A stretch of DNA of 64,000 nt from Paenibacillus cymbidii (GCF_004764705.1 NZ_SHLX01000033.1:1-64000); one strand, 5' to 3'; shown: positions 47,848 to 57,636, counted from the first letter of the stretch. Translations and numbers: made by a program. Notes: generated by a model from the letters alone, not told the origin.

Positions 47848-49557
47848 ATGGCCAAACTGTTCGTCAGCCAGCGCGACGCTCCGCTCATTGAGCGTATTAA
47901 CAAGGATATGCTCGATTGGTTCGATCCTCATCTCATCGTGGGCGGGATGAACCTTTACCGCCAGGCAGGCGGGGTCACCATGCTCGCTGTGGATGATGAC
48001 TGGATTGCCAGCGCGCAGGTGAAAGACGGATTGAAATCTTATGCAGCGTTCGTCCATATGAGCCGGTTGGCGAGCAGCACATGCTCCTGCCCAAGCGTTG
48101 ACCACTGCGAGCATATCGCGGCTGTATTATATGCGGTGTTCAGACGTTTTGCGCTGAGCATGTCAACCTTCAACGCAGCTGCCGCCGTCGCCGAAGCGGA
48201 CCGAAACGGCACCTCGAAGCCGGCGAAGCGCCGCCCGCCCGCAGCTGCGCCGGACGCGCAGCGCAAGCAGCAAACCGAACCGGCCAACGCCATGGCTCCC
48301 GCCGTTCGCACTGCACCGCAGCCAAAGTCCCCGCTGCAACGGCAGAGCGATGATGCATTGCCATCACCGGCCGGGACAGTGGGCAGCTGGCACCGTTATT
48401 TTCAACGGACGACTGACAAACCGCTTGGATCTCCCAAATCTATGCTGTCATCGTGGGGGACCCGGACGAAAGCGCAGCTGCTGGATCCCGTTTCCAAGTG
48501 GGATCCGATTACCCGCAACCTGTATGCCATCCATGCGCATTTGCATTTGATAAGCTTGATCAATGAAGCGTATGTACGGTCGATGACGCGCTATCTATAC
48601 GAATCCGAACACTCTACATACCGCCAATTGATCCGCGACTTGACCGCGGATTTGTTGAAGCTCGCTTTCGACATCGATCGGGGAGAGGTTTACTCGCGCC
48701 ACGCCGGCTTGTTGCGGGAAACAATCGACTACATCGCCGTTCATGCCTTCCCGCAGGCCAGGACGGCTATTGATTGGCCGCACATTTATCGGATGCTGTG
48801 GTGGAACCTGTTCTCCGTCAAACCGCTTCTCGATGCCGAACGGCACCGGCTGGGCAACGCGATTGCCAAGGCCGAGCAGCATACGATCCAGCGCGAGGAA
48901 CTGACCAAGGCGCTCGCCCATCTCGATGTTGTCGAAGACCGCGACGACCAGGCCATTGCCACGCTTGAGAAACTGACAAGCCAGGTCGAACCGGAATCGT
49001 TTTTTCCTTATTTGAGGGCATTTCGCGCATCCGCCATGTGGCCGCGCGCTTTGCACTGGCTCCGCTGGCTGCTGCCTGCGATGGCAAATACCGATCGGGA
49101 GAAGATGGCGTATTATTTGAGCATGTGGCGGGACGTCAGCACCGCCGTCCAGGCAACGGACGAATGGAACACCGTGTTGATTCGTTTGTTCCCAGCCAGC
49201 CAGGCCATGTATACCGCACACGCCATGGAACAAGGCCGTTACCGCGAATGGGTCGAATTGCATATCGCTCACAACATCCTGCCGCTGCATGCCGATGCGG
49301 GGGCGATGCGCAAGATTGCCGCCGATGAACCGGCTGCTCTGCTGCCCTATTACCATCAAGCGATCGAACTGCTGATCGAAGCGAAGAACCGCGACGGATA
49401 TCAAGCGGCGGTCCACCTGCTCACGAGGCTGCGTCCGCTCTATGACAACCTGCATGCCTCCTCGCGATGGAAGCAGTATATGACCCATCTGTCGCAGCAT
49501 TATTCCCGCTTGCGGGCGTTTCAAGAGGAACTGCGGAAAGGAAATCTGCACGCATGA
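47848..49557 (+). CDS. ywqB: SWIM zinc-finger protein (YwqB-like)
   Basis: The 569-residue protein starts at ATG 47848 behind AGGGAGA. The N-terminal part contains one SWIM motif, CSCPSVDHCEHIAAVLY (Cys79, Cys81, Cys87, His89), a zinc finger that binds DNA or protein. A Pro/Ala-rich linker (residues 110-170) precedes an all-helical C-terminal region with TPR-like features. It overlaps the SNF2 helicase gene by 4 bp (ATGA). In Bacillus, YwqB (SWIM) and YwqA (SNF2) form an equivalent pair, which suggests the two act as one complex. Confidence 0.88.
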   Translation: MAKLFVSQRDAPLIERINKDMLDWFDPHLIVGGMNLYRQAGGVTMLAVDDDWIASAQVKDGLKSYAAFVHMSRLASSTCSCPSVDHCEHIAAVLYAVFRRFALSMSTFNAAAAVAEADRNGTSKPAKRRPPAAAPDAQRKQQTEPANAMAPAVRTAPQPKSPLQRQSDDALPSPAGTVGSWHRYFQRTTDKPLGSPKSMLSSWGTRTKAQLLDPVSKWDPITRNLYAIHAHLHLISLINEAYVRSMTRYLYESEHSTYRQLIRDLTADLLKLAFDIDRGEVYSRHAGLLRETIDYIAVHAFPQARTAIDWPHIYRMLWWNLFSVKPLLDAERHRLGNAIAKAEQHTIQREELTKALAHLDVVEDRDDQAIATLEKLTSQVEPESFFPYLRAFRASAMWPRALHWLRWLLPAMANTDREKMAYYLSMWRDVSTAVQATDEWNTVLIRLFPASQAMYTAHAMEQGRYREWVELHIAHNILPLHADAGAMRKIAADEPAALLPYYHQAIELLIEAKNRDGYQAAVHLLTRLRPLYDNLHASSRWKQYMTHLSQHYSRLRAFQEELRKGNLHA

Positions 49558-52514
49558 ACGCGGATCGGACAATTGTAGTATCCTGTCGCTACCTTTCGGA
49601 CGGGCAACTGTTTCTTCACGGAGCATACGACGACGGCGCCGGCATCCCTTTATTTCAGCTGAAACAGCAGTTATTCGTCTGGCATGAGCCGTCCTTCTAC
49701 GGATCGTTGATTGAAAGCGGATCGTACAACGGCAAACAAGGCTATTTGCTCCCTGCATCGATGGGACTGGCGTATATGGCCGACCCTCCCGTCATGTTGA
49801 TTGCCGGCTTGCGCTGGGATCCGGCAGCAGCCGTGCTGCAGCGCATGGCGCAGCTGTTGCTCGAATCGCTTGCGGGCGGCTGGTACAAGCCCTCCTTTGC
49901 CAAACATCGGCAAGGTCGATTCGGTTGGGAACTGCTGCTTCCCCAGGATCGACTGGACGTGCTGGCGGAAATCGTACCTTCGGCCGAGCAGCATCGGCTG
50001 CCGCAGCCGGAGATGTGGCTGGACGCGGTGTTGGCCAGTTGGATGGGCAGCGAAGAAACGCTCGCCAGCGCCTGGGATGAGGTTGCCGCCGCCCATCCGG
50101 CGGTTCGCTCGGGCCTGCCGTCAGCGGCGAACAGCGCCGCGGCTTCTCCGGGTGCGGTTCACCCGGTTTACGAAGAAGAAACGGAATGGCTGATTGCCAT
50201 CGGCTGGAGCACGGACGAGTGTCCGTTCCACACGACGCTGCAATTGGTCGAACCGACGGACGACGAGCATTGGCGCCTGCAATTGGCGTTGCACAGCCGC
50301 GACGGAACGGGGCAACCGGCAGCAATCGAGTTGGGGCAAAAGAAGCTCTCCTCCGGGCTCTTGCCAGCCGAATGGGAGCCTTATTTGGCCGACCAAACAA
50401 CGCGGGTTGTCGCGCGAATCCGTCGCGCGGCGCCTGAGCTGTTCGCCGATGAAGCCGATGCGGGCACGCTGCGCAACCAGCTGACCGATGACGAGGCATG
50501 GACCTTTATGGAACGGCAGAGCTTGGCCATAATCCGGGCCGGTTGTCCCGTTGCGCTGCCTTCCTGGTGGGAGCAGCTGCGGCTGATGAAACCGAAGGTT
50601 CGGGCCCAATTGCGCCCCGAATCAGGCTCGTCACAACCGGGCAGCATGCTCGGTTTGCAGCAGATCGTCGACTTCGATTGGCGTATCGCTTTGGGCGATT
50701 TGGAGCTGAACGAGGCGGAGTTCAGGCGGGCTGTCGAGCGCCAGAAATCGTTCTTCCGTTACCGCGGCCGCTGGGTGCATCTCGCTCCCGAACAGCTCAG
50801 GCAGCTCCTCAAGCTGTTTGCGCGCTTTCGTCAAGAGGGGATGTCGCTGCGGGACGTGCTGGAACTGCACTTGCTCGGGGCGGAAGACCAGCCCGTTGAT
50901 GCGGTCGAATCGACCGCTGCCGTCGAGGGCACAAGCGCCGAATCAACCGACCGCAGCATCGACCTGACGGTCGAACTGAACGACTATTGGCTGGGCTTCA
51001 TCCGTCAGCTGCACGATACGCAAACATTGCCCTCGCTCCCCGCGCCGCTTGGTCTGCTCGGGGCGCTGCGGCCGTACCAGGCGGAAGGGTTCTCGTGGCT
51101 GGCGTTTCTTCGCCGCTTCCGGCTCGGCGCCTGTTTGGCCGACGATATGGGATTGGGCAAAACCATTCAGTTTATCTCCTACCTCTTGCATACGAAACTC
51201 TCGGAGCAGCCGACGGCACCTGCGCTGCTGATCGCGCCGACTTCCGTAATCGGCAACTGGCAGAAGGAATTGGAGCGATTCGCCCCCACGTTGCAGGTTC
51301 AGGTGCATTACGGAACGGGAAGGCCAAAAAGTGCTTCGCTCGCCGCCGCGATTGCGGGAGCGGATCTGGTCATCACCTCCTACGCCTTGTCCCATCTAGA
51401 TGAGGAGGAGCTCGCTTCCGTGCGCTGGAGCTGCATTTGCCTGGACGAGGCGCAAAACATCAAAAACGCCGAAACCAAACAATCTTCCGCCATCCGGCGG
51501 CTGGAAGCGGATCACCGGATCGCCATGACCGGCACGCCGCTGGAGAATCGGTTGACCGAGCTGTGGTCGATTTACGATTTTATCAATCCCGGTTATCTCC
51601 GCAGCCTGGGCGACTTCACGCGGCGTTATGTCAACGTCATCGAACGGACGAACGATGCCGCACAAATCGTGCAAGTCCAGCGTCTGGTGCGTCCGTTCCT
51701 GCTGCGCAGACTGAAGAAAGACCCGAATATCCGGCTGTCGTTGCCGGAGAAGAACGAAGCCAAAACTTACGTTTCCCTCACGACCGAACAAACCGCGCTG
51801 TACGAGAGCACCGTGCAGAACATGCTGCAAACGATCGAAACGTTGCAGGCGATGGAGCGGCGCGGCTTGATTTTGGCCACCTTGACCAAACTGAAACAGA
51901 TTTGCAACCATCCCTCCCTGTTCACCAAAGAGCAGGCGGGGCGGCTGAACGCGGAACGTTCGAACAAACTGGCCCGGTTGGTGGAGATGGTGCAGGAAAT
52001 GCGTGCCGAAGGGGAAAAAGGATTGGTGTTTACCCAATTCGTTGACATGGGCCACATCCTGCAAGAGCTGCTGGCGCAGCAATTGAACGAGCCGGTGCTC
52101 TTCCTGCACGGCGGCGTGGCCAAATCGGCGCGCGACCGGATGATCGACCGCTTTCAGCATGGGGCGACAGCAGATGCCGAGGGCGCGGGATTGTTTATCT
52201 TGTCCTTGCGGGCAGGCGGCACGGGGCTCAACTTGACGGCGGCCAATCATGTGTTCCACTTCGACCGCTGGTGGAATCCGGCCGTCGAGAACCAGGCTAC
52301 CGACCGCGCCTACCGGATCGGTCAAACCCGCGACGTTCAGGTGCACAAGTTTATTGCCTTGGGCACGATTGAGGAACGGATCGACGACATGATCGAGCGC
52401 AAACAGGAGCTTAGCAGCCAAATCGTCGGCAGCGGCGAAAACTGGATCACCGAGCTATCAACGAGCGAGCTGCAAGACTTGTTCATGCTGCGTCACACGC
52501 GGGCAGAACGCTAG
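49554..52514 (+). CDS. ywqA: SNF2-family DNA-dependent ATPase (YwqA-like)
   Basis: The protein has 986 residues from ATG 49554, overlapping the SWIM gene stop. The first 480 residues are a family-specific region (bacterial SNF2_N-type). The motor follows: Walker A in LADDMGLGKTIQ near residue 530, DEAQ in CLDEAQNIKN near 631, GTPLENRLTELWSIYDF, and C-terminal motifs SLRAGGTGLNLTAANHVFHF and DRAYRIGQTRDVQVHKF. These are Rad54/SNF2-type translocases acting on DNA-protein complexes. Together with the SWIM protein it may be involved in DNA repair or recombination; this is inference from the family. Confidence 0.93.
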   Translation: MNADRTIVVSCRYLSDGQLFLHGAYDDGAGIPLFQLKQQLFVWHEPSFYGSLIESGSYNGKQGYLLPASMGLAYMADPPVMLIAGLRWDPAAAVLQRMAQLLLESLAGGWYKPSFAKHRQGRFGWELLLPQDRLDVLAEIVPSAEQHRLPQPEMWLDAVLASWMGSEETLASAWDEVAAAHPAVRSGLPSAANSAAASPGAVHPVYEEETEWLIAIGWSTDECPFHTTLQLVEPTDDEHWRLQLALHSRDGTGQPAAIELGQKKLSSGLLPAEWEPYLADQTTRVVARIRRAAPELFADEADAGTLRNQLTDDEAWTFMERQSLAIIRAGCPVALPSWWEQLRLMKPKVRAQLRPESGSSQPGSMLGLQQIVDFDWRIALGDLELNEAEFRRAVERQKSFFRYRGRWVHLAPEQLRQLLKLFARFRQEGMSLRDVLELHLLGAEDQPVDAVESTAAVEGTSAESTDRSIDLTVELNDYWLGFIRQLHDTQTLPSLPAPLGLLGALRPYQAEGFSWLAFLRRFRLGACLADDMGLGKTIQFISYLLHTKLSEQPTAPALLIAPTSVIGNWQKELERFAPTLQVQVHYGTGRPKSASLAAAIAGADLVITSYALSHLDEEELASVRWSCICLDEAQNIKNAETKQSSAIRRLEADHRIAMTGTPLENRLTELWSIYDFINPGYLRSLGDFTRRYVNVIERTNDAAQIVQVQRLVRPFLLRRLKKDPNIRLSLPEKNEAKTYVSLTTEQTALYESTVQNMLQTIETLQAMERRGLILATLTKLKQICNHPSLFTKEQAGRLNAERSNKLARLVEMVQEMRAEGEKGLVFTQFVDMGHILQELLAQQLNEPVLFLHGGVAKSARDRMIDRFQHGATADAEGAGLFILSLRAGGTGLNLTAANHVFHFDRWWNPAVENQATDRAYRIGQTRDVQVHKFIALGTIEERIDDMIERKQELSSQIVGSGENWITELSTSELQDLFMLRHTRAER

Positions 52515-52537
52515 GCTAGAAGGAGGCACCCTACGTC

Positions 52538-52744
52538 ATGTCCAAACGCAAACGCGACAAAAAGCAACAAAAAGCGCTGCGGCATCACAAGCCGGAGCGC
52601 GAACAATCGGCGGCACCCGCTGCCGCGGCGCCTGTTGCCCCGCCATCGCCGCCGGGCCAACAAGCCCCCGCCCCTCACCTGGACGGCCTGTCGCCCGCCT
52701 GGCGGCAGTGGTACGAACGCGTGGCGCAACGCATCGGATCTTAG
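52538..52744 (+). CDS. 68-residue basic, Pro/Ala-rich protein of the SNF2 operon
   Basis: ATG 52538 is preceded by AAGGAGG. The product begins MSKRKRDKKQQKALRHHKPE, then an Ala/Pro-rich linker, and ends with LDGLSPAWRQWYERVAQRIG. The very basic N-terminus suggests nucleic-acid contact. I do not recognise it. It lies 23 bp after the SNF2 gene on the same strand, so it may be an accessory of that motor. It is too short to judge further. Confidence 0.65.
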   Translation: MSKRKRDKKQQKALRHHKPEREQSAAPAAAAPVAPPSPPGQQAPAPHLDGLSPAWRQWYERVAQRIGS

Positions 52745-52753
52745 GGCTGTGTC

Positions 52754-52796
52754 GCATACTAAAAGGCAACCCTGTCGTGGCTGCCTTTTAGTATGC
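52754..52796. terminator. Bidirectional terminator with 15-bp perfect inverted repeat
   Basis: GCATACTAAAAGGCA (52754-52768) and TGCCTTTTAGTATGC (52782-52796) enclose a 13-nt loop between convergent genes. The right arm contains the stop codon of the WbaP-like gene. It probably ends transcription from both sides. Confidence 0.7.
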
Positions 52797-54194
52797 ATTC
52801 TTATTGATAAAGCCGTTGACAATCGTTTTCCAAATGATTTTCACATCGAACAGGAACGTCCAGTTCTCAATGTAGAAAATATCGTGCGAAATGCGCTCCT
52901 CAATCGACGTGTCGCCTCTCAGGCCGTTGCTTTGCGCCCATCCCGTCAATCCCGGCCGAATATGGTGCTTGACCATATACTTCGGAATTTCCTCCTTGAA
53001 CTGCTCGACAAAATGCGGACGCTCCGGCCGCGGACCGACGACACTCATATGCCCGAATAAAATATTGAAAAACTGCGGCAACTCATCCAGGCTCGTCCGT
53101 CGCAGAAAACTGCCGAACGCCGTACGCCGCGGGTCATTGGCCACCGTCCAGCCGGTATCCGCCGTTAGCTTCGAATCGACACGCATCGAGCGGAACTTGT
53201 ACATCGAGAACGTACGCCGGTTGAGCCCGACCCGTTCTTGCTTGAAAATAATCGGCCCGCGCGAAGTCAATTTCACCCCGATCGCGATGGCGATCATCGG
53301 CGGGAGCGTGATGATAATCGCCGCAAGCGAAAACGCAATATCGAAGGCTCGCTTCAAAAAACGGTTGCCCATGTCGTCAAGCGGGATGTCGCGAACATTA
53401 ATCAACGGCAAGCCGGCGAAATTATCGAAGTGCGGCCGCGCCGGCAAATAATCGTAAAAGTCCGGAATAATCATCGTACGCAAGCCCGCTTTTTCGCATA
53501 CTGAAATGATGGCGCCATACTTGCTGTGGGCCGTCAGCGGGAGCGCAATGATCACCTCGTCGATCAGCACTTTCCCCACAATCGTTTCCAATTCGTCTAC
53601 CTTGCCCAGAATCGGCTTATAGCCCCGATGTGCTTCTTCTTGTCCGGTTTGGTAATCGTCGAGAAACCCGACCACCTCGTAACCAAGCTCCGGATATTGC
53701 TGCAAATTTTTGTAGAACCGCCTGCCCAAGCTCCCCGCTCCGAGGATCAGCACGTATTGCTTGTTGTACCCTTTCTTGCGCAGCCGCCGCAGCAGCAGCT
53801 TGATATAGAAGCGGTATGCGCCGTGCAGGACGACATTTAAACCGACGAACAATGCCAGGAAATGCCGCGATATGTCCACCTGCTTGTACAGGAACAAAAT
53901 GCTAAGCAGCGCCAGCAAACTGACCGCGTGGATCTGGACGATTTTGTACAGTTCGAACGAAAACCGCTTTTTCCGTTTCGGCGAATAAAAATTTGTTACA
54001 TAGCCGAAGCCAACGGCAATCATGCCATACAACAGCATCCATACCATGTAGGAATTGAACGACAAGTGCGACTCGTTCGCGAACCAGCCGGACATAAACT
54101 TGGCCCACCAAGCGAGAACGAATGCCGCCTGAATCGCAATAAAATCCGTCAGCCCATACACTTGCGGCAGCACGCTTTGATTTTTGCGAATCAT
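52788..54194 (-). CDS. Undecaprenyl-phosphate sugar-1-phosphate transferase (WbaP/WcaJ type)
   Basis: The 468-residue protein starts at ATG 54194, 8 nt after GAGGTG. Five or so hydrophobic helices and a CoA-binding-like Rossmann segment (YVLILGAGSLGRRFYKNL) form the first 280 residues. The C-terminal catalytic domain has KRAFDIAFSL, KFRSMRVDSK, the catalytic Asp-Glu in TSLDELPQF and SVVGPRPERPHFVEQF. It transfers a hexose-1-phosphate, probably glucose or galactose, to undecaprenyl phosphate and thereby starts glycan repeat synthesis at the membrane. Related WsfP proteins start S-layer glycans in Paenibacillaceae. It is the last gene of the surface-glycan cluster. Confidence 0.93.
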   Translation of the reverse strand: MIRKNQSVLPQVYGLTDFIAIQAAFVLAWWAKFMSGWFANESHLSFNSYMVWMLLYGMIAVGFGYVTNFYSPKRKKRFSFELYKIVQIHAVSLLALLSILFLYKQVDISRHFLALFVGLNVVLHGAYRFYIKLLLRRLRKKGYNKQYVLILGAGSLGRRFYKNLQQYPELGYEVVGFLDDYQTGQEEAHRGYKPILGKVDELETIVGKVLIDEVIIALPLTAHSKYGAIISVCEKAGLRTMIIPDFYDYLPARPHFDNFAGLPLINVRDIPLDDMGNRFLKRAFDIAFSLAAIIITLPPMIAIAIGVKLTSRGPIIFKQERVGLNRRTFSMYKFRSMRVDSKLTADTGWTVANDPRRTAFGSFLRRTSLDELPQFFNILFGHMSVVGPRPERPHFVEQFKEEIPKYMVKHHIRPGLTGWAQSNGLRGDTSIEERISHDIFYIENWTFLFDVKIIWKTIVNGFINKNAY

Positions 54195-54201
54195 TCCCCT
54201 G

Positions 54202-55068
54202 TCACCTCAATCGCTTGATTTCGTTTCTGGCAACCGCCAATCCAAGCTTAACGCCGATCCCCGCATAAACAAGCCCGTTCACCACAAAATTGTATTTGCT
54301 TTGGTAATGTTTCCGGTGGAACAATACCATCGCGCGATGAAACTCGTACGTAATTTTGATCGGCTTGCTGCGGCTGCTCGCCCGTTTATGATGAATAATC
54401 GTCGTTCGCGGGTAATAGTACACTTCCCATCCGGCCGACTTGATCCGGTAGCACCAATCCACATCTTCGCCATACATAAAAAAAGCTTCATCCAGCATCC
54501 CCACCTGCTCGACCGTTTCGCGGCGAACGAGCATGAACGCGCCGACCAAACAATCGACAGCATATTCCTCGTCCGGGCTTAAATAACCGAGCTGGTATTG
54601 ATTAAAATGCGGCTTGTCAGGAAAAAGCTTCGCAATGCCGAAGGCGTAGTAGAACGATGCCGACGGCGTCGGAAACCCGCGGCGGCACGCTTTATCCAGC
54701 GAACCGTCGGGCAGCACCACCTTGCAGCCGCTGGCGCCGACCCGCGGACGCTCGTCCATGAAGCGCAGCATAATGTCCAGCGAATCCGGCGCCACTTCCG
54801 TGTCCGAGTTGAGCAGCAGAAAGTACCGCCCCCGTGCCACCTTCATCGCTTGATTGTTCGCTTTGGCGAAGCCTATATTGTCGCGGTTGCATATCAGATG
54901 CACCTGCGGAAACTCGCTGCGGATGCAAGCGACCGAGTCGTCCTTCGAGTCGTTGTCGACGACAATGACTTCGTACGTGTACGAGGTAACAGATCGATCG
55001 ACCGACCGCAGCGCTTGCAACGTTAAGTCTCGCGTATTGAAGCTTAGGATTAGGATGGATAGGTCCAT
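54202..55068 (-). CDS. Glycosyltransferase family 2 (rhamnosyltransferase-like)
   Basis: The 288-residue protein is read from ATG 55068 (MDLSILILSFNTRDLTLQAL); a GTG at 55080 abuts the GAGGGG site. The GT2 fold shows the nucleotide-binding start, RDNIGFAKANNQAMKVARG and the metal-binding D-x-D-like LLLNSDTEVAPDSL. DEAFFMYGEDVDWCYRIKSAG is the ED..W acceptor region of rhamnosyltransferases of this family. It adds a sugar to the lipid-linked glycan at the cytoplasmic face. It is 7 nt upstream of the WbaP-like gene. Confidence 0.88.
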   Translation of the reverse strand: MDLSILILSFNTRDLTLQALRSVDRSVTSYTYEVIVVDNDSKDDSVACIRSEFPQVHLICNRDNIGFAKANNQAMKVARGRYFLLLNSDTEVAPDSLDIMLRFMDERPRVGASGCKVVLPDGSLDKACRRGFPTPSASFYYAFGIAKLFPDKPHFNQYQLGYLSPDEEYAVDCLVGAFMLVRRETVEQVGMLDEAFFMYGEDVDWCYRIKSAGWEVYYYPRTTIIHHKRASSRSKPIKITYEFHRAMVLFHRKHYQSKYNFVVNGLVYAGIGVKLGLAVARNEIKRLR

Positions 55069-55304
55069 GGGGGGAGCCACTCCCCTCTATAAAATGATTA
55101 TTATATGCTACTAAATTACTATCAAATATAAATAGAAGCTCTATCTATTCCAATGGAATGCAATACACAGATAAAAAATGGACGAAATATACTTCATCTA
55201 TTTGACTACATTCTGTCAATCACCTTATGCAAGTATATTTTTAATTTCCGAGCGGTTTATCATTTAAAATTATTAACTTAGTCCCACAAGAGATGTAACT
55301 ACGT
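55069..55304. other. AT-rich boundary region upstream of the glycosyltransferase
   Basis: The base composition turns clearly AT-rich here and stays so to the end of the window. No gene or clear terminator is seen. It separates the GC-normal wbaP-glycosyltransferase pair from the AT-rich rml genes. Confidence 0.5.
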
Positions 55305-56276
55305 TTATTGCTTGTCGATAATCTTCCTCCACCATGCTTCATTATCAAGATACCATTGAATGGTCATTTGTATACCGGATGCAAAATGATGAACCGGCTG
55401 CCAACCGAGCTCGGTTTTTATTTTGGTAGCGTCAATTCCATACCTTCGGTCATGACCGAGACGATCGGTTACGTAAGATATTAAGGAGTCTGATTTCCCC
55501 AGTTGCTCCAAGATGGTGTTCACAATTTCGATATTAGTCTTCTCGTTGCTACCGCCAATGTTATACACTTGGCCATCCGCACCCTTGTGCAAAACAAGAT
55601 CAATGCCGCTACAATGATCTTCAACGTATAACCAATCTCGGATATTCAAACCATCACCATAAATAGGCAATGACTTATCATCCAATGCATTTGCGATCAT
55701 CAAAGGTATCAGTTTTTCTGGATACTGAAAAGGACCATAATTGTTGGAGCACCGGGTAATATTGACGGGCAGTCCGAAGGTCTCGTGATACGCTCGAACC
55801 AACATATCGGCCCCCGCCTTGCTAGAAGAATACGGGCTGTTGGGTGCAATAGGAGTTTGCTCCGTAAACAATCCCGTGTCTCCCAAGGAACCATATACTT
55901 CATCCGTCGATACTTGGACGAATTTATCGACACCGAACTGCCGGGATAAGTCGAGTAATACTTGTGTGCCAAGCACATTCGTTTTTACGAAAATATCGGG
56001 GTCCGTAATACTTCTGTCCACGTGCGATTCAGCCGCAAAATTGACCACGAAATCGATACCGGAATCGAAAACTCGCTTCATTGCATCTCTATCCGCGATA
56101 TCTGCTTTCACAAATTTGTAATTGGATTGATCCTCTATGCTTTTCAAATTCGAAAGATTTCCTGCATATGTCAATGCATCCACGTTATAAATTTGATACG
56201 AAGGATACTTTTTCAACATGTACATTACAAAATTACTGCCGATAAACCCTGCTCCACCGGTTACAAGCACTCTCAT
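55305..56276 (-). CDS. rfbB: dTDP-glucose 4,6-dehydratase
   Basis: The 323-residue short-chain dehydrogenase has MRVLVTGGAGFIGSNFVMYM with NAD-binding GGxGFIG, the SHVDRSITDPDIF segment, the DEVYGSLGD loop with catalytic acids and the YSSSKAGAD active-site Tyr-Lys. It converts dTDP-glucose to the 4-keto-6-deoxy sugar, the second step of dTDP-L-rhamnose synthesis. It starts 2 nt after the rfbC stop, so the two are co-translated, and it belongs to the AT-rich part of the cluster. Confidence 0.97.
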   Translation of the reverse strand: MRVLVTGGAGFIGSNFVMYMLKKYPSYQIYNVDALTYAGNLSNLKSIEDQSNYKFVKADIADRDAMKRVFDSGIDFVVNFAAESHVDRSITDPDIFVKTNVLGTQVLLDLSRQFGVDKFVQVSTDEVYGSLGDTGLFTEQTPIAPNSPYSSSKAGADMLVRAYHETFGLPVNITRCSNNYGPFQYPEKLIPLMIANALDDKSLPIYGDGLNIRDWLYVEDHCSGIDLVLHKGADGQVYNIGGSNEKTNIEIVNTILEQLGKSDSLISYVTDRLGHDRRYGIDATKIKTELGWQPVHHFASGIQMTIQWYLDNEAWWRKIIDKQ

Positions 56277-56278
56277 CC

Positions 56279-56839
56279 TTATGCCCCCACATATACGAAA
56301 TTATTGTCCGCTCGAGCCAACTCTGGATGCTTACCGTCTTTCTCTGACAAAATGGGCGAGGATACCGGCCAGTCGATTGCGACAGTTGGGTCGTTCCATA
56401 TAATCCCTCTATCGAGTTCTGGAGCGTAGTATTCATTCACTTTATATACTACTTCCGTATTGGGCGATAGCGTGCAAAACCCATGTGCAAACCCTCTTGG
56501 AACTAATAATTGACGTTTATTGCTGCTAGACAAAATAAAACTTGCCCACTTCCCGAATGTTGGCGAGCCTTTACGAATATCTACAACCACATCGAAGATG
56601 ACACCAGCCACCACGCGTACCAATTTGGTTTGTGCTTTAGGGCTCAACTGGTAATGCAACCCTCTGAGAACCCCAGACTCCGTTGATAACGAATGATTGT
56701 CTTGTATAAAATCATCGTGCAAGCCGAGTTCTTCGTACTTTTTCCGATTATAGCTTTCCATAAAGAAGCCTCGGCTGTCTCCAAATACTGAGGGCTCGAT
56801 CAAATAAACATCGCTTAAAGCCGCATGAACCAACTTCAA
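56279..56839 (-). CDS. rfbC: dTDP-4-dehydrorhamnose 3,5-epimerase
   Basis: The 186-residue cupin enzyme starts at TTG 56839, 6 nt after AGAGGTG. It has the family pattern FGDSRGFFMESYN, HDDFIQDNHSLS, GVLRGLHYQ with the active-site His, VDIRKGSPTFGKW and PRGFAHGFCTLS. It performs the third step of dTDP-L-rhamnose synthesis. It lies 13 nt after rfbA and is followed directly by rfbB. Confidence 0.96.
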   Translation of the reverse strand: MKLVHAALSDVYLIEPSVFGDSRGFFMESYNRKKYEELGLHDDFIQDNHSLSTESGVLRGLHYQLSPKAQTKLVRVVAGVIFDVVVDIRKGSPTFGKWASFILSSSNKRQLLVPRGFAHGFCTLSPNTEVVYKVNEYYAPELDRGIIWNDPTVAIDWPVSSPILSEKDGKHPELARADNNFVYVGA

Positions 56840-56852
56840 ATTTATTCACCTC

Positions 56853-57596
56853 TTAAAGCTTCAATTTTCCAAACTGTTCGCCGAACACAATATCCTTGGC
56901 ATATTCGTTGGCCTTATCGATGGAACTGTGTGTGCCGGCATCCGTCCACCAGCCTTGTAATACGTCGAACGACAATTCATTCTTTGCAATATATGCGTTG
57001 TTGACATCCGTTATTTCCAGTTCCCCGCGAGCCGAAGGCTTCAGCAGGCGAATGATTTCAAACACGGAACTATCGTACATGTAGATTCCTGTCACAGAAA
57101 AATTGCTTTTGGGGACACGTGGCTTTTCCTCGATGGAAACAATTTTGTCTCCCCCCAATTCTGCTACCCCATATCGCTGGGGATCGTGTACCTCTTTCAG
57201 CAATATTTTCGCACCCGTTTTTTGTTGGCGAAAATTGTTCACGTAGACAGATATATCATCTTCAAATACATTGTCACCCAGAATGACGGTCATTTGATCG
57301 CGGCCAACAAAATTTTCGGCCAAGCCTAGGGCTTGTGCAATTCCCCCGGCCTGGTCCTGTACTTTGTAGGTAAATTCGGCTCCGAAATCGGTGCCACTCC
57401 CCAATAAGCTTACTACATCTCCCATATGTTCGCGACCAGTTACGATCAGGATGTCATTGATATCTGACTTTAACAACTTTTCAATGGCGTGATAGATCAT
57501 CGGATATTTCCCGACAGGCAGTAAATGTTTATTGGTTACCTTGGTAAGTGGAAACAATCTCGAGCCTGTTCCACCAGCTAATATAATTCCTTTCAC
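56853..57596 (-). CDS. rfbA: Glucose-1-phosphate thymidylyltransferase
   Basis: GTG 57596 is chosen because GGAGGT is 7 nt upstream; a TTG at 57611 lies over that site. The 247-residue product begins MKGIILAGGTGSRLFPLTKV with the nucleotide-binding GGxGxRL motif. DQAGGIAQALGLAENFVG, ILGDNVF and VEEKP-type SIEEKPRVPKS match the family. It makes dTDP-glucose, the entry to dTDP-L-rhamnose and other dTDP sugars. The 135-nt upstream gap carries a promoter-like element. Confidence 0.96.
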   Translation of the reverse strand: MKGIILAGGTGSRLFPLTKVTNKHLLPVGKYPMIYHAIEKLLKSDINDILIVTGREHMGDVVSLLGSGTDFGAEFTYKVQDQAGGIAQALGLAENFVGRDQMTVILGDNVFEDDISVYVNNFRQQKTGAKILLKEVHDPQRYGVAELGGDKIVSIEEKPRVPKSNFSVTGIYMYDSSVFEIIRLLKPSARGELEITDVNNAYIAKNELSFDVLQGWWTDAGTHSSIDKANEYAKDIVFGEQFGKLKL

Positions 57597-57636
57597 AATT
57601 CCTACCTCCAATTAGTAGAGTACCCTAATTCTTATA

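Noticed and set aside
47848..52514. SWIM plus SNF2 genes as a brand-new defence system
   Set aside because: The pair corresponds to the known ywqB-ywqA arrangement of Bacillus, and no nuclease, methylase or phage-related gene is adjacent. Only the small extra gene is kept as a finding.
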